Below, piece by piece: positions 1 through 12,063 of a stretch of 64,000 bases of DNA. Both the position numbers and the translations under genes were made by a program. The stretch comes from Cercophora sp. LCS_1 (Eukaryota > Ascomycota > Sordariomycetes > Sordariales > Lasiosphaeriaceae), in NCBI GenBank assembly GCA_036250225.1, contig JAPZLL010000006.1, positions 1,116,001 through 1,180,000 on the forward strand. The letters run 5' to 3'. The notes under the pieces were generated by a model, which ran no database searches, was not told the DNA's origin, and saw only the letters and a list, made by a program, of their open reading frames with translations. Every line of letters starts with the position of its first letter. Positions within the stretch are counted from its first letter, which is position 1.

Positions 1-1255
1 TTCCGCGATAAGGACAAGCCTCACGAGAGACTTGGGTCGAAGGGGGCCACGGCCGTCGTTTTCTCAGCCATGTGGACTCCCGTCATCATGCTGCTGCTCG
101 GCGGCTTCACTCTTGCGGCGGCGCTCTCCAAGTGCAGCATCGACAAGCGGATCGCGACATTCGTGCTTAGTAAAGCAGGAACGCGCCCCAGAACAGTGCT
201 CATTGCGAACATGGCCGTCGCCGCCGTCGCCAGCATGCTCATTAGCAACGTTGCTGCCCCGGTCCTCTGCTTCGGTATCATCGAGCCTATGCTCCGCAAC
301 CTCCCTTCTGACTCCGACATGTCCAAGGCGGTCATCATTGGCATCGCCCTGGCCTCTAACATCGGCGGCATGCTCTCCCCCATCGCCTCGCCCCAAAATG
401 TGGTGGCCATCGGCATCATGGAACCACCACCGACCTGGGGCCAATGGTTCTTCATCGTGATTCCCGTGGGCGTCATCTCTCTTTTCATCATCTGGATCCT
501 CCTCCTCGTTTCCTTTAAGCCCGGTCGGGGCACCATCATCGTGCCAGTCCGTCCGGTTCGCGATCCCTTTACCGGAATTCAATGGTTCGTCACCATCGTC
601 ACCATTGCCACCATTGGCCTCTGGTGCGCGTCCCACCAGCTCGAGAACGTCTTTGGTGATATGGGCGTTATCGCCATCATCCCCATTGTTCTCTTCTTCG
701 GCGTCGGCATCCTTACCAAGGAGGACTTCAACAACTTTCCCTGGACAATCATCATTCTTGCTGCCGGCGGCCTCTCCCTTGGCAAGGCCGTCAACTCGTC
801 AGGCCTGTTGCATACCGTCACCGAGGCCATCACGGTGCGTGTGCAGGAACTCGGCCTGTACGCCATCCTGGTGGTCTTTTCATCCCTGATCCTTGTCATC
901 GCCACGTTCATCAGCCATACCGTTGCCGCGCTGATCATCCTGCCCCTGGTCTACGACGTGGGCAAGAGACTCGAGGAGCCCCATCCCAACCTGCTCGTCA
1001 TGGCGGGTGTGCTGATGTGCAGCGCCGCCATGGGTTTGCCCACAAGTGGCTTCCCTAATATGAGTAAGTTTTGTACAAGACTATGAAGGACATAACGCTA
1101 ACAAGACGATAGCGGCAATTATGAAGGAAGATCCCACCGGGCAGCGGTACCTGCAAGTGAAACATTTCATCAGCAGAGGCGTGCCCAGCAGTATACTCAC
1201 GCTCATTGTGGTGGTGACGGTGGGCTACGGAGCCATGAGAGTCACCGGTATGTAA
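1..1255 (+). CDS. Low-affinity phosphate transporter (PHO87/90/91 type), C-terminal part
   Basis: Two exons are visible, 1-1063 and 1113-1255 (intron 1064-1112, GTAAGT donor, CGCTAAC branch-like site). The frame is open from base 1, so the 5' end lies outside the window. The roughly 400 residues seen form about ten hydrophobic segments of the divalent anion:Na+ symporter (DASS/CitMHS) fold. They include the conserved stretches SNIGGMLSPIASPQN and GLPTSGFPN, the second crossing the splice junction. In fungi such transporters carry an N-terminal SPX domain that senses inositol pyrophosphates and import or export phosphate at the plasma or vacuolar membrane. That domain would lie upstream, so Pho87/90 (plasma membrane) cannot be told from Pho91 (vacuole). 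The gene ends convergently with the Gag1-clamp gene. Confidence 0.85.
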
Positions 1256-1682
1256 ACGAAACAGGTCGAAAGTCGGAATTATGGTTGGTACATGAAATGG
1301 TCATTCAGCCGGCGCTGGGTCAGCGCTGCGGATACCTCACTGTTTGGTTGCAATGTGGTCAGGTGTACGCAAGAAAGCAGCAATCAAGTAGCATTAGACA
1401 GAAATTGCGTAATCTTCGTCACTATACCTCCTTACTATGTCATCACTAGAAACCTATTCATATGAGAAAGATACATGCAAAACGAAATTTGGGTATCATC
1501 ACATTCGGTCGCAAAGAACGAGAAAACGCCCAGTGAAGATGTCGTCCCCCCATGCAAAAGCCAAGCAATCCCATCATGATGCGTCACCCCAGATCATTCA
1601 TCCCACTCATGTCACGCTCTTCGTGCCATACGTGTCAACTCGCCCAAGCAAGCAGGCGAGCAAATAAGCACCTGCGGCACCA
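1256..1682. other. Convergent 3' intergenic region
   Basis: This 427-bp gap lies between two gene 3' ends (transporter + strand, Gag1-clamp gene - strand). I see no coding signal, repeat or RNA gene; it presumably holds both 3' UTRs. Confidence 0.5.
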
Positions 1683-3899
1683 TCAGTTTGCAGCTCCGAC
1701 ACTTGCCGCGATCACGCCAGGAGACGTAGGCGTCAGCGGTGTGCCGTCGGCGTGGTGACCTAGCGAAAACACCTTCTGTAAGCTGCGCCGGATGCCTTTT
1801 CCAGTCCCCTCGTCCGAGTTATCCTTAGTCTCGCCCTTTTGTCCCTTATCTTCCTTGTGGCCCCCCAAAAACCCGAAGCTCAGTCGCCTCGATGACCCAT
1901 TGGTCGCAGTGCTGGCCTTGCGTGCATGCTGTTGTTGGGCGTGGACGGCTTTCCGCTGGCGAAGGGCCGACATGTCTGCAGCGGTGAGGACCGGCGCCAC
2001 CATTGTGGGCCTTGGGGGCCATTCGCCGTCCCGTTTCCAACCAACAACGCATGCGCGCAGCATGTCGGCCAGGTTTACCGGGCATGATGGCTGTAAACTG
2101 TGAACAACAATCTTGTCGTACAGGGAGGGATAGATCGATGGAGTAACCGAGGCACGCATTGGGTTTTGTGGCGGCAATAGCGGGGGAGGAATTGGGAGGA
2201 GTGTCTCGACGGCATATTGGCTGTGTGAAGACTCTTGTGAAGATGCCCCCGATATTTCTGGGCCTGTCGTCCCCTTTGTAACAGAATCGTGATCTGAGGT
2301 CGGCTGAGATCCGGTTGAAGCGTCGGTTTGCTGTGACGTGCGGGTCGTGGTCGGCGAGAGCGGTGAAGACACTGCCGGCGGTGAGCCAACGGTGACGCCA
2401 GAAGCCGCCGACTCGCTCCGGTGATGCCTCCAAAACAAACGGCGAGGGGAGGACGGCGAAACGGGGGTTGGAGGCTTTGGCTTCACGCGGGCTACTTTAG
2501 CACCAGTCCAAGCGTTACGACGAGCTTCGAAGCATGCTAGCCCAGGATTCCAGCTAATTTCCTCCCGCACGGCTCTTCGACGACGAGCCTGCCTCTCCAG
2601 AAGAGAGCTGTTCACCGCCGCGCCGACGGAATCGGGGGTGTCGAAGCGGTAGGGAGACGCTCCGGTTCGTGGCTCGTCGTCGTCAGACAAATCCGAAGTC
2701 CACTCTGCTCGGGGGCAGAAGTGGGCAGGATCCTCCGACACGGTGCTGTAGACCGATTCGGCATCCGACTCGGAATCGGCCTCGTCCCCGGGGTCCCTCG
2801 GCGCGTCGTCGTCATCAATTGCTGGGGCGGCGATGGTCTCGCCTTGCTGCCCGTCCGTTATCGGCGACTCATGATTGCCAGCTTTCGAGCGGCACAGCGA
2901 CTTGCTCGGTGTTTTGTCGGCAGCGGCAGGCGGCCATACAAAGTCCCAGTCGTTGCGGACCTTTTCGGCCAGATATTTCCTGACAGCCTCCTTCTGCTTA
3001 GCTTTGTCTTTGCTCACGAGGTCTGCATCCAGATCGGACAGCGGTGGGACGGGCTGGGGATGCGAGCTACGCAGTTTGCTGAAGGGAGACCTTGGCGACC
3101 TGTATAATTCAGAGAAAATCATGTTTGGCGATTGTGGTTCGGAAAGCAGTGCAGGCTCTTGGTGGTTGCCACGGGCGGCGTCGCGCGCCCCAGATTGGGC
3201 GGGCTTTATATGAGATGGCGGCGCGGGGAGCTCACTCTGGTGGTCTTGATGGTTGTGCGGGGTGGGCTGGTTAGGCTGGTCCAGAAGTGGCATGATGTCC
3301 TGTTCGCCTAGAGAGAGGGGAGGCGGACATTAGCGATCTGCGCATTGACTGCAGCAGGAGCAAGTGACAAGTGACAAGGGCGTCCAGGTTGTTCGCCGCC
3401 AGCCCCCGCGGAGTTGTTGGCCTTCCTGATCCTCCAGTGACCAATGTTGGGAAGCCTCGAGGGACCAGGTATTTTTAGACAACCTCGTCTTTATCCCCCC
3501 GGTGCTGGCGCTGCTAGGAAGCGTCCGCAAGGGGAATCTGGGGCAACGTTGAAAGAAAGAGACGGTATTGCACATACCAGCGCTGCCGAGACCTTGTCCA
3601 GCAGTGACGGGAGTAGCACCAGGCGGCGCGGCCTCGATCACTGTGACTTCATGGATGCGCTTGTGTTCAGCCAAGGCACGCAGGGCAGGGATCGGCAAAG
3701 CGTTATTGATCGGGTCTGGTGCACCTGAGATCACTTGCCCATCGGTGTGCATTTCTGCAGCGCCAGCAGCCGTGTCTTGCTTTTCAGCCGTTGGACCTGG
3801 AGAAGGCGAAGGCTCTCTGCCCGAGACGGCAGGCTCCGTTGCCACTGCGTTCCTGCCAGTTCCTGTATTCCGCCGAGGAACATTACCCTTCGGACCCAT
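1683..3899 (-). CDS. Gag1-like clamp domain protein
   Basis: Proposed model: complement(1683..3307, 3578..3899), one 270-bp intron. The large exon alone gives 536 residues from ATG 3293. However, an upstream exon starting at ATG 3899 (MGPKGN...) joins it in phase through a GTATGTG donor at 3577 and a CTCTCTAG acceptor, with a CGCTAAT branch-like site about 20 nt before it. The product would be about 648 residues. A charged segment KAKQKEAVRKYLAEKVRNDW followed by a W-P motif, and a C-terminal block around SIYPSLYDKIV...VGWKRDGEWPPRP, resemble the fungal Gag1-clamp (formerly DUF4050) family. The rest is low complexity: Ser/Pro rich, an Asp/Glu tract, and basic regions. In fission yeast Gag1 acts with a ubiquitin-ligase adaptor in nutrient/TORC1 signalling (established knowledge); a similar role here is inference. 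The start codon is less certain than the domain. Confidence 0.72.
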
Positions 3900-4933
3900 C
3901 ACGGCTCTAGCTTGCTGGCACGGAAGGCGTGTTTGACATGCACTTCTCACCCACAAGGTCAGATGGCAAATTCGAACGGTTGGAAAAAGGTTGGTGAACG
4001 GGTCCAGCGGTTGGCGTGGCGCTTGGGGTGCATCAAGTGGAGAAGCTGAAGGCCGACAAGTGGAGGCCGTTGCCTCCCGCAATCGTGTGACTTTGCTAGC
4101 TCGAGACCTTCCAGACCGCATCTCCCAAGACTTTTCCAAGACTTTTCAGTACCTGGAACCGAAATATCCAGGCCGACGACACCATCCAAGACCTCGACAT
4201 TGCCTCCCCGCTTCCTCATCCGTCCCATGCTGCAGCCGTGGTTCCGTCGACAAAAACGAGGGACAAGGACACAGGCGCACGGCTTCGACATGTGTGCCGC
4301 GAGCAGAGCAACGTTTGCTCGCCGGCTTTCGCACCAGAACGAAAAGGTCAACATCTCGGCGCCAGGATGCACACTTGCCGATCACAAGCCCCCGCTATCG
4401 CCCGTCCAACCCCCCACAACGAGGTAACAGTGAACCCCTCCCATCTTCTGTCACAGCTTACCCAGTGCGGCACCCTTCCGTCGACAAGTCTGGGCATTCC
4501 CAGTTTCATGCACTGTCAATTGGTGGCGTCCACACGCGGAGGTGAAGCGGAAAAGTTTAGGTCATCAGGTGTCGTGGGCAGACTTGCACTCCGCACTGCC
4601 TGAGCTCTTCTCTCCCATCAGGTTACCCCTGTTGCCCTGTAATCCGCACAGTTTGACTGTCATCAACGGCTTAGTTGACACCCTCAGACATGCCAGTGCC
4701 TCATTCTTACATCTAAGCATAGGCAAGCCCCAAACTCCTGATTGATGATGTACAGATTGTGCAAAGTCCTCGCTGCTCTCGCTAGACATCAAAGCCAGAC
4801 TCCCGCTCGTTCAATCATCGAAAATCACCACACCCAGATGGCTTGGCAGCACCGCCGCACCGGTGATGACCCTCCTTGGCTTGACAACAGATATTATGTC
4901 CTGTAGCCAGCTCCCTAGGTAGGCAGGCAACTA
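3900..4933. other. Intergenic region upstream of the Gag1-clamp gene
   Basis: About 1 kb between the proposed Gag1-clamp start and the 3' end of the peroxin gene. The open frames present have no recognisable domain and look like chance ORFs in GC-rich DNA. It probably contains the Gag1-clamp promoter and 5' UTR and the peroxin 3' UTR. No repeat or RNA gene seen. Confidence 0.4.
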
Positions 4934-6065
4934 CTACCTCGTAGAGGCCGGGAAACTCCTGGTGCTCAAGAGCACGCCCTTTACCCTCCTAATGTTCTCC
5001 TTGGCTTTCTTGATCTCATCATCGGGCTCGTTCCGGCTTCCGTACACGGAAAATCCACCCCCATAATCTGATCCCGCCTGGGCTGAGCTCAACACGCTCA
5101 AATCACTGGTCAGGACATCCAGCACGGTCTTGACATCGCCCAGTGACTCGGTCTGGTCGGTCAGCCCCTCGCTTATGTCCTTGACCCTATCTACCAGCTG
5201 CGCCAGGCGTCTCGCTTGTGTTGCGCTCGCCGGCTCAGTTTGTGATGGCGTAGCAATAGCCAAGGTAGGGCTTGGTGGCAGGGATGTCTGCACGCCAACG
5301 TCCCGGTGGAAGAGCTCCGACGGATCGTCGTAGCTGCTCTTTTCGTCATCGTCACGATACGCCTCGCCCTCCACCGCGTGGTCCTTCTTGATACTCGGAG
5401 GAAGCTCCGAGACAACCGTCTCCAGCTTCTCGACTAACTTGGTGAGATCGTCATGAGCAGTCTCGTGGAGCGAGATGCGAGCTTCGGTAAGGGATTGCAC
5501 CATGGGCTCGAGGACGTATTTGCTGGTGCCGTAGACGAGGGTGGAAAGGCCGCCGAAAGCGTAGAGTGTGTTGAGAAAGCCATTCATCGTCATGAGAGGC
5601 GGAGGACGGACGGGCTTTGTAAGGAATTCGGGGTAGGTGACGATTGGGGGACGGTCGAACGATCGCGAGGCTGCCGATTCCAATGGCGACGCATCGGGCT
5701 TAACAGACGGCTCTGTTGTTTGTGATTGCTTCTCTTCCAGAGCCTAGACTGTGTGAGCGTGAGCAGTAAACGTATAAGTGGATAGAACTCACAGCCGTCG
5801 GTGTCACCGGCGGATCTGCTTGCGCCTCCTGGGCGACCTCCTTGAGAAGAACATCGATGTCGCTCTGTGATATACCTTTTCCCCTGAGGAACTCCTGTTT
5901 ACGTTCCGTGCTCTCCTTCAGTACATGGGGATCCTGGAGGAACTTGCGCGCTTGTTCCAGTGTCGCCGGCGGCTCTGTTGCTGTCGCTGTTGTTTGCGAA
6001 TCGTGTGGCGGTGCCTTTTGCCAGGCCGGCACATCTGGTTGTGCTTTCTCCTCCGAGTCGCCCAT
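4934..6065 (-). CDS. pex33: Peroxisomal membrane peroxin, Pex14/Pex17-like (PEX33 type)
   Basis: Model: complement(4934..5743, 5793..6065), a 49-bp intron (GTGAGT...CTAG) in phase 0, giving about 360 residues. Residues 35-80 resemble the Pex14 N-terminal domain: LEQARKFLQDPHV, then a basic EFLRGKGISQSDIDVLL segment, the three-helix module that binds the peroxisomal import receptor Pex5 and Pex19. After a proline-rich linker comes a weakly hydrophobic segment (MNGFLNTLYAFGGLSTLVYG) and a coiled coil rich in L and E. Filamentous fungi have both Pex14 and a second Pex14-like docking protein, PEX33 (Pex14/17), in the matrix-import docking complex. The limited membrane segment and the overall length favour the latter, but the split between Pex14 and PEX33 is my inference. 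It is transcribed divergently from ies2. Confidence 0.82.
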
Positions 6066-7435
6066 CTTTACGGTGCTAAATTGTCAAGTAATGGCCGAGT
6101 CTCGGGTGTTTACAATGTTCACGGAAGAAGAATGCCGACAGGGAATGACGGAAGCGCGATCGATGATGCGCGAGCTTGTGATGAACCGAGGCTGCTCGCG
6201 CCGCTGTGGCTGGACCCAGACCCCTGTCCCGGATCGCCGCCTCAGACCCACTTCCCCCAGCGCTCGGCGGGCCGCCAAAACTGCGGGAGTCGGGGCCTGC
6301 TCTTTGGTGATGCGAAACAGCGGACAGCCTTATTTACGGGCTGATAAGTTCAATTTGTTACAGAACCCCAAGCGCAACAGCTTCCTTCGACTGTGTATCC
6401 GTAATCCGTATCAATTACTCCCGTCCCAGTTTTACAAATCGCCCAATTGTAAGGCATCCGCGCAGAGGAGCGTTCAGACTTGCCCGTCATCCACACTTCG
6501 AACCACCAGCAACGCTTCATTCTGCACGGCAACGCAGTCAAGTCTCAATCATCGAGTTCCATTTAGCTGCTCGTGGAAACGCCCCGAAAATAAGCTCAGC
6601 CAGTCAGCTGCCAGCCACCGACATCCAAGACCGTGTCCGTGGAAAGGGAGAGTTAGTGAGACCAAAGAGTTGTCGCGTCTTCATCCAGTTCGTAAGTCCA
6701 CATCTCTTTTCACATCTAGCTCGCAATCCTGTCACAAGCCAAAAAGTAGACATGCACAGAGTTGCATATGGGCTCCTTAGTTGCTTGGCTGGCGTGGTGA
6801 AATTGCATTCGTACTTTGGATGATGCGACGGGAGAAAATGCTGCAGACGGAAACTTGAGCCTCGATCATCCAACAAGGCGCCGCCTTTGTGAAACCCGGG
6901 CGTCGGCAAGCAACTGTTGGTCCAAAAATCGCTGCCAAGCGGTGCGTGGTTGGAGGGAAAAGCGAGAGGGTGCTGTTTGTTCGCGTCGCTGCCGTTAGAC
7001 CTGACGCCAAACCTGCCAAAACGGCCGCAGATTCGCAAAAGGAAAAGGAGCGAATGGATGGATCAGACGACGCCTGCTGCTCGACCACCTTACATGAGTG
7101 AGGCTCGCGCTCTGATGCGGCGGCCGTTGTTGCCCAGTGGCTTCCATCCTACCGCCATCCAGCTCCGAATCAAGATCTGACCAATTTGGCCTTCTCGCGT
7201 CAAAAACTGCGTTGGACAACGCTGCGTGCGGTCCCTCGCACCCCCAAACCAAGCGCCGCCAGCCGAACTCACACATCGCCCACCCCACTATCCACGAGCG
7301 CGGAGGCGTGTCAAACCTTATCAATTTCACCCTGCCCATTCCATTCCTCTCAGTCTCCATCACACCGCCAGATAGATTCCAGTGCCCATATCTGCAAACA
7401 CTCACCCACCCACATCCCACACAACCGCCGCCAAG
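6066..7435. promoter_or_regulatory. Divergent promoter region, peroxin / ies2
   Basis: 1.37 kb between two divergently transcribed ATGs (6065 on -, 7436 on +). No frame here has recognisable domains. Pyrimidine-rich tracts with CACACC/CACCCAC motifs occur just upstream of 7436. It is assumed to hold both promoters and 5' UTRs; no specific factor site can be assigned by eye. Confidence 0.5.
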
Positions 7436-8901
7436 ATGTCGTCCAGGCCGCGCCGCTCTGCCGCACAGCGCGCCACCGAGGCAATCACTGACATGGCCGA
7501 CAGAGACAACGAGCGCGCCATGTCGTCACGCTCACGCCGTTCGGGGGGGCTTGCCTCGGTATCACGGGGCCCGCCCTCGTCCCCGGCCAGCAGCCCCGCC
7601 GACTCAACGGGGCATATCCATTTGACGGTCAAGATGCCGTCGAACAAGCTGCGCCAGGCCACCAGCAGTAATGGCAAGCGGGCTTCATCCGGCAGTTCGC
7701 GCACTGCTCCCTATGGACGGAACACTGCTGCGGGTGGCCGGTCAAGGGGCCCGAAGAAGAGCTACGTAGTAGAGAGTGACAGTGACGAGGAGGAGGAGGA
7801 GGAGGAGGAGGAGGAGGAGGAGGAGGAGGAAGAGGAGGAGGAAGAAGAGGAAGAGGAGGAAGAGGAAGAAGAGGAAGATGAAATCCAGGTTGGCAATCGG
7901 GCTGGCTTAGTCGCTGCCGGTGTTGATGACGACGACGAGCAGATGGACGAGGAAGAGGATGCCGAAGGGGAAGAAGTCGATGACGAGATGGACATCGACG
8001 CTGAGGGCGAAGATGACGATGACGCCGACCATGATATTGACATGGATGTCGCGCCCCCACCCCCTGCCATCACCATCTCCAAACCCGGCAAGAGCTCTGG
8101 AACTCCAAGCAAGCTGAGAGGGGTCGCAATTCCAAAGCCAAGTGGCAGAGCCGCGGCGATTGTCAATGATGATGACGATGACGATGAGCTCAGTGAGCTG
8201 GAAAGCGAGCCTGAGGCCACGGAGCTTGGTGGGGGCGAGGAAGATGCCGAAGGAGAGGACGATGATATCGACGCTGAAGGAGAGGAGATTGAGGTCGTTG
8301 ACGAGGATGCCGAGGGTGAAGACGATGACGAGCTCGACAGCGAGGATGGAAGCCGAGCCGGGACACCGGATCTCTCAAAGCTTACTGCCAGGCAGCGGGC
8401 AAAGCTAGGAGATGCATCGCACGAGTATTTGAAGCTTTCTGATGGTATGTGGTTTACGCAGGTCGAGATGGGCGAGCTTGACGCTGACTATACACAGAGG
8501 TCCAAGCAAAGAAGGTTTTCACGGCCGAAGAGCTGTCCATGAGACGTGCCGAAATGGCCAGGAGAAGGAGGAACCTGAGTGAAAAGCGCAATGAGGAGGT
8601 CAAGGTGTGTAGTCAAGTCATGTTCAACGAGCGGCGCAGCTAACAACTGTCACAGATGGAAACCATCAACAAGCTGCTCAAGAAACAAGCTCCCAAAACG
8701 ACGCGTCGCAATGCTATGGCTGGCGACGAGACGCCAACAGAGGAACAGCAGAGGGCTGATCCGTTGTTTGTCCGTTGGATCAACAACAAGAACGGGAGCA
8801 GAATCGGCGTGCCGGATGAGCAAGTCATCGGCCCAGCCGGGCGTATCTTCTTGGGCGGGGGTGGTCTTCCGAGCGGGAAGATGGTCGAAGAAGTATCGTA
8901 A
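7436..8901 (+). CDS. IES2: INO80 chromatin-remodelling complex subunit Ies2 (PAPA-1 domain)
   Basis: Model: join(7436..8444, 8498..8604, 8656..8901), about 453 residues. Introns are 53 and 51 bp (GTATGT and GTGTGT donors, CACAG acceptors). I chose ATG 7436 (context GCCAAGATG) over the in-frame ATG at 7382 because the basic SRPRRSAAQR start fits a nuclear protein and the upstream codons look like UTR. The first half is disordered, with a run of about 30 Glu and further Asp/Glu blocks. Residues about 310-400 hold the PAPA-1-like region: LTARQRAKL, then VFTAEELSMRRAEMARRRRN, then the nested KMETINKLLKKQAPKTTRR. The tail ends LGGGGLPSGKMVEEVS. Ies2/INO80B binds and stimulates the Ino80 ATPase for nucleosome sliding and H2A.Z dynamics. 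Assignment rests on this C-terminal block. Confidence 0.88.
7787..7880 (+). repeat. Coding GAG/GAA microsatellite (poly-Glu tract of Ies2)
   Basis: An almost pure run of GAG and GAA codons encodes about 31 consecutive glutamates in the Ies2 linker. Such tracts are prone to length change by slippage and will vary between strains. Confidence 0.9.
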
Positions 8902-11900
8902 GTAGACAGACACAACAGCGGTGTCAGTCAGGACGCTTGTATTTTAGCATGGATCACCTGTCAATGGGCTTTGGTTTGACGGGAAAATCGGCGTTGCTAT
9001 TTATTTTAGAGGATTACATGATCTTTATACGGCTTGCCAGACCAGCACATATGCCTTGTAGCCTTCCAGGTCTTTCCGTTCTCTGCGCTGCAAGCAGCCA
9101 CGAGTTACGCCCGCCTCTCCGCAGGGCCAGCTTGCTCGTTTATGTGACAACACTTCATCTTCAACATCAAGTCCATCAATATGTAGCTGCCGGTGAGCGA
9201 CCTGGAGTCGACGTCTCATCATTGCCTCTCGAGATCGACGCTTCTATCTTCGGATGTCTAGCCACCGCACGGCGTAGCGGCAATTCTGGTTCACTACCGC
9301 CTAAGACTAGAGTACCGGCGATGCTAAAAGAGCCTAGTTTTAACGTCCGAGAGAGATAGAATACCAGTTTCCTTTGCGAGGTACAATTCCCAGCAACCAA
9401 CAGGCTGATGGAGAGCAGTATCTTTTTTTGACAGCGCCATCCAAGGGTTCTCTCAGCAATAGCACCATTACAGCCAAGTATTTTTGAGGAGGGCTCGAAC
9501 AACGGCCGCAACCGTCTGCCCGGCGCAGCTACATCGCCCAAGCAGCGCTGGCGCTCTAGGAACTCGCTCGCTCTAATTTGGTGATAAACTAGCTGAGGTG
9601 CCTCACAAATTCTTTAGTGTTGAGGAAGACTAGACCTCGGTGTCTCTTGACGGGTTACAACTGAACTTTGTGCGGGTCTTCAAGCTGGGGTCGAAAGAAG
9701 CAGCCATCGGTTGCCAGAAACTGGCGATTCCTATTTAGAATATCTTCTCTTGATGAGTGGCACAGACCCTATAGTTTAAATGCAAAAAAAAAACGATGAC
9801 GAGGACGCCTTGAGGCATCGCGGCCTCACGTATTTCTAGCAAGGGTCAGTGGTCATATTGCTTGTCCCCGTGTTTGTTTGTCTCGTCACACACAAGATTC
9901 TGCGCTGTTGGTAGAAGGTATTTCCTATGACTGTAGTTGGTAATAGACGCGTTTGATTCCCCGGAACAGGTGTTGTGCCCTCACCAGCGAGAATACACCT
10001 GCTCCTTGCCCCGCTGTATGCCTGCTTTAGCTTCGGCACCTAGCAAGCGGGTGTCAACTTGAAAGCGGTGGAATGCTTCTCCAGAGGTAGTCAGTCCGGT
10101 TTCTTGAGACGGGCCGCTTTCGGGCGGGCGGGCTTTCCGCGGTCGCTCTCGTAGGAGCGAGGGTCAGGTTGGATCAGAGGTAGCTTCTCTCCCTGGGCGG
10201 CAGGATTCGTTGGGAAAGGCGGTGAGGTTTTATGATTTGGTTTGATTGCATTGGGTGCTCCTCAAGCTGCGATGCGACGGCTATGAGTGTCTATAGAAGG
10301 CGACTAGCGGCTTGTTCGGCAGTGTCCCCAGTACGGCAGCACTCGAGACTCGTCATGGTTTTCAAAGATGAAGGGATCTCCGAGAGGTGAGACGGTGGAC
10401 GCGGGTCGTCTTACGCAGATGTGGCGAGGGTCGCGAGTGTAGGGCGGCAGAACCTGGGATGGGGAGCGGCTTTTGATTATTCTGGTCCGAATGGCAGAGA
10501 AGCAAAACGGAGATCAGAGTATTTGTGACTGAGGGGGAGATGGTGTTTCCCCCCGTTCGTTTGTGTGTTAAGGTTCAATCCTTGAGGCCAACGTTGCTGC
10601 GTTCCGGAGCGCCAGTCCCCATGTTGTCCCGAAACTTGACAAGTCCGTCTCTAGCACAAGGTGAAGATCTTCAACCGCAGTGACGGCAGAGCTGTGAGGG
10701 ATCTGAGGCTTATGATAATTCCGCCCGTGGTTCTTGTGTGGCCTGGGACTGGGCCCCCGCGTACCTTTTGGTGAACCTGCGAGGCGTAAGATATGCGGCG
10801 CCTTCAGGGGGCCATGGCAATACAGACCGCGGCAGTTGAAGGTAGGATAGCAAATATTAAGGTCTACTTTACCTGGCGAGCTGGGGCGTCTTTCTTTGAT
10901 GTTTGGGGCGAAGGTCAAGTGGCTGGACTTGGGGATTGAGTCCCCCGGCCCTCATGGCTGGCCGTCCAGGTCAGAATCATGTCTCCTCATCGATAATTCA
11001 CAGTTGATATTTTGCGGATGATGCCGTCTTGAGAGGGGAGCAAGGGTTTGTTTGGTCCCTCTAGAATGTGGCCAAGTGTTTCCGTCGTGAGATTTGCTCG
11101 TCTCAAGTGGCGCATGAGACCTCGGGGTTATCTGCCAACCATCCTTCTTATTTTAGCATATATTAGGCGCTCCGCGTAGGAGAGAGGCCGGGCTGGGTGT
11201 CGAAGCTAGCGAGAGAGGGAGAGAGGTACGAAGATGCTGATCCGTCGTTTAAAATAGCTGATGGTGGAAGGTGTCTTCTGGAGGCGAAACTGGCGTCGCG
11301 ACAGACTGGGGCTCTCTTTCCTCTTGCTCCAACATCTCTTGTACTTAGCAGCCTCACCCGTAGATATCTACCTACTGCTGACGCCCATTTGGTCTCCTGG
11401 GACGGCCTGGCAAAGCCTTCAAGGCCGGGCGTTGACCGCAGCGCTGCTGGAACCTTGACCTGCGATTTCACGGCACCTGGAGGTGTTCTGATGCCTGAGG
11501 CATCCGCACCGTGAGCTGGGTATTACGGTTGAAGTGGGGTAGCAAAAAGTGGGGACACTTTTTGGGCGGGCAAGGCGCCGCCGACACCTCTATATGGATG
11601 TTTACGTGGTGATGCTTGGCACGGGATGCGGAGGGCGGGAGAACATCAGCACAACACCAGAAAATGAGATAACTTTGTAGAAAAACGTAGAATTAGCTTA
11701 AAAACGTGCAAGCATACGGATATTTCCAAACCGCAAGCCAATATATGTCCTGGCGGGCGAGGGGCGAAGGTCTGCGCGCGTGCGTCTGCCCGGAGGCCGC
11801 TTCACCTTCCTCCACCCACAACTTTTTCCAGCGCCCGCCGCCGCAACACAACTGCGAGCGCCTGGGAAGCGGCCACTGTGGTCAAAGCACTGCTGCGGTC
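8902..11900. other. Gene-poor region, no supported gene
   Basis: About 3 kb with only short open frames on both strands, none with recognisable motifs, good splice structure or coding-like composition. Local AT content is somewhat higher than in the flanking genes, with a homopolymer A run near 9782. No rRNA, tRNA, transposase or reverse-transcriptase signature was seen. It may include a long upstream regulatory region or a decayed sequence. Confidence 0.4.
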
Positions 11901-11902
11901 TC

Positions 11903-11909
11903 TATAAAG
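11903..11909 (+). promoter_or_regulatory. TATA-box-like element of the prion-like gene
   Basis: TATAAAG lies about 160 bp before ATG 12064 and is followed by a pyrimidine/CA-rich leader, a usual arrangement for a fungal promoter. Confidence 0.5.
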
Positions 11910-12063
11910 TCCTGCCCCACCTCCGCCTCTCCTCCTCCTCTTCTCTCTTCCGCAACAACTCAAGTGCTACACCACAACTCTCGCCTACCAGAGTTGTTAC
12001 CCTGCGCACAAGAAACCACCGCGACAATTAAAATCGCACACCGAAAGCCACAACCGTGGCACC

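Noticed and set aside
8902..12063. Possible transposon relic in the gene-poor stretch
   Set aside because: No terminal repeats, reverse-transcriptase, integrase or transposase motifs, and no clear RIP-like AT collapse that I could see.
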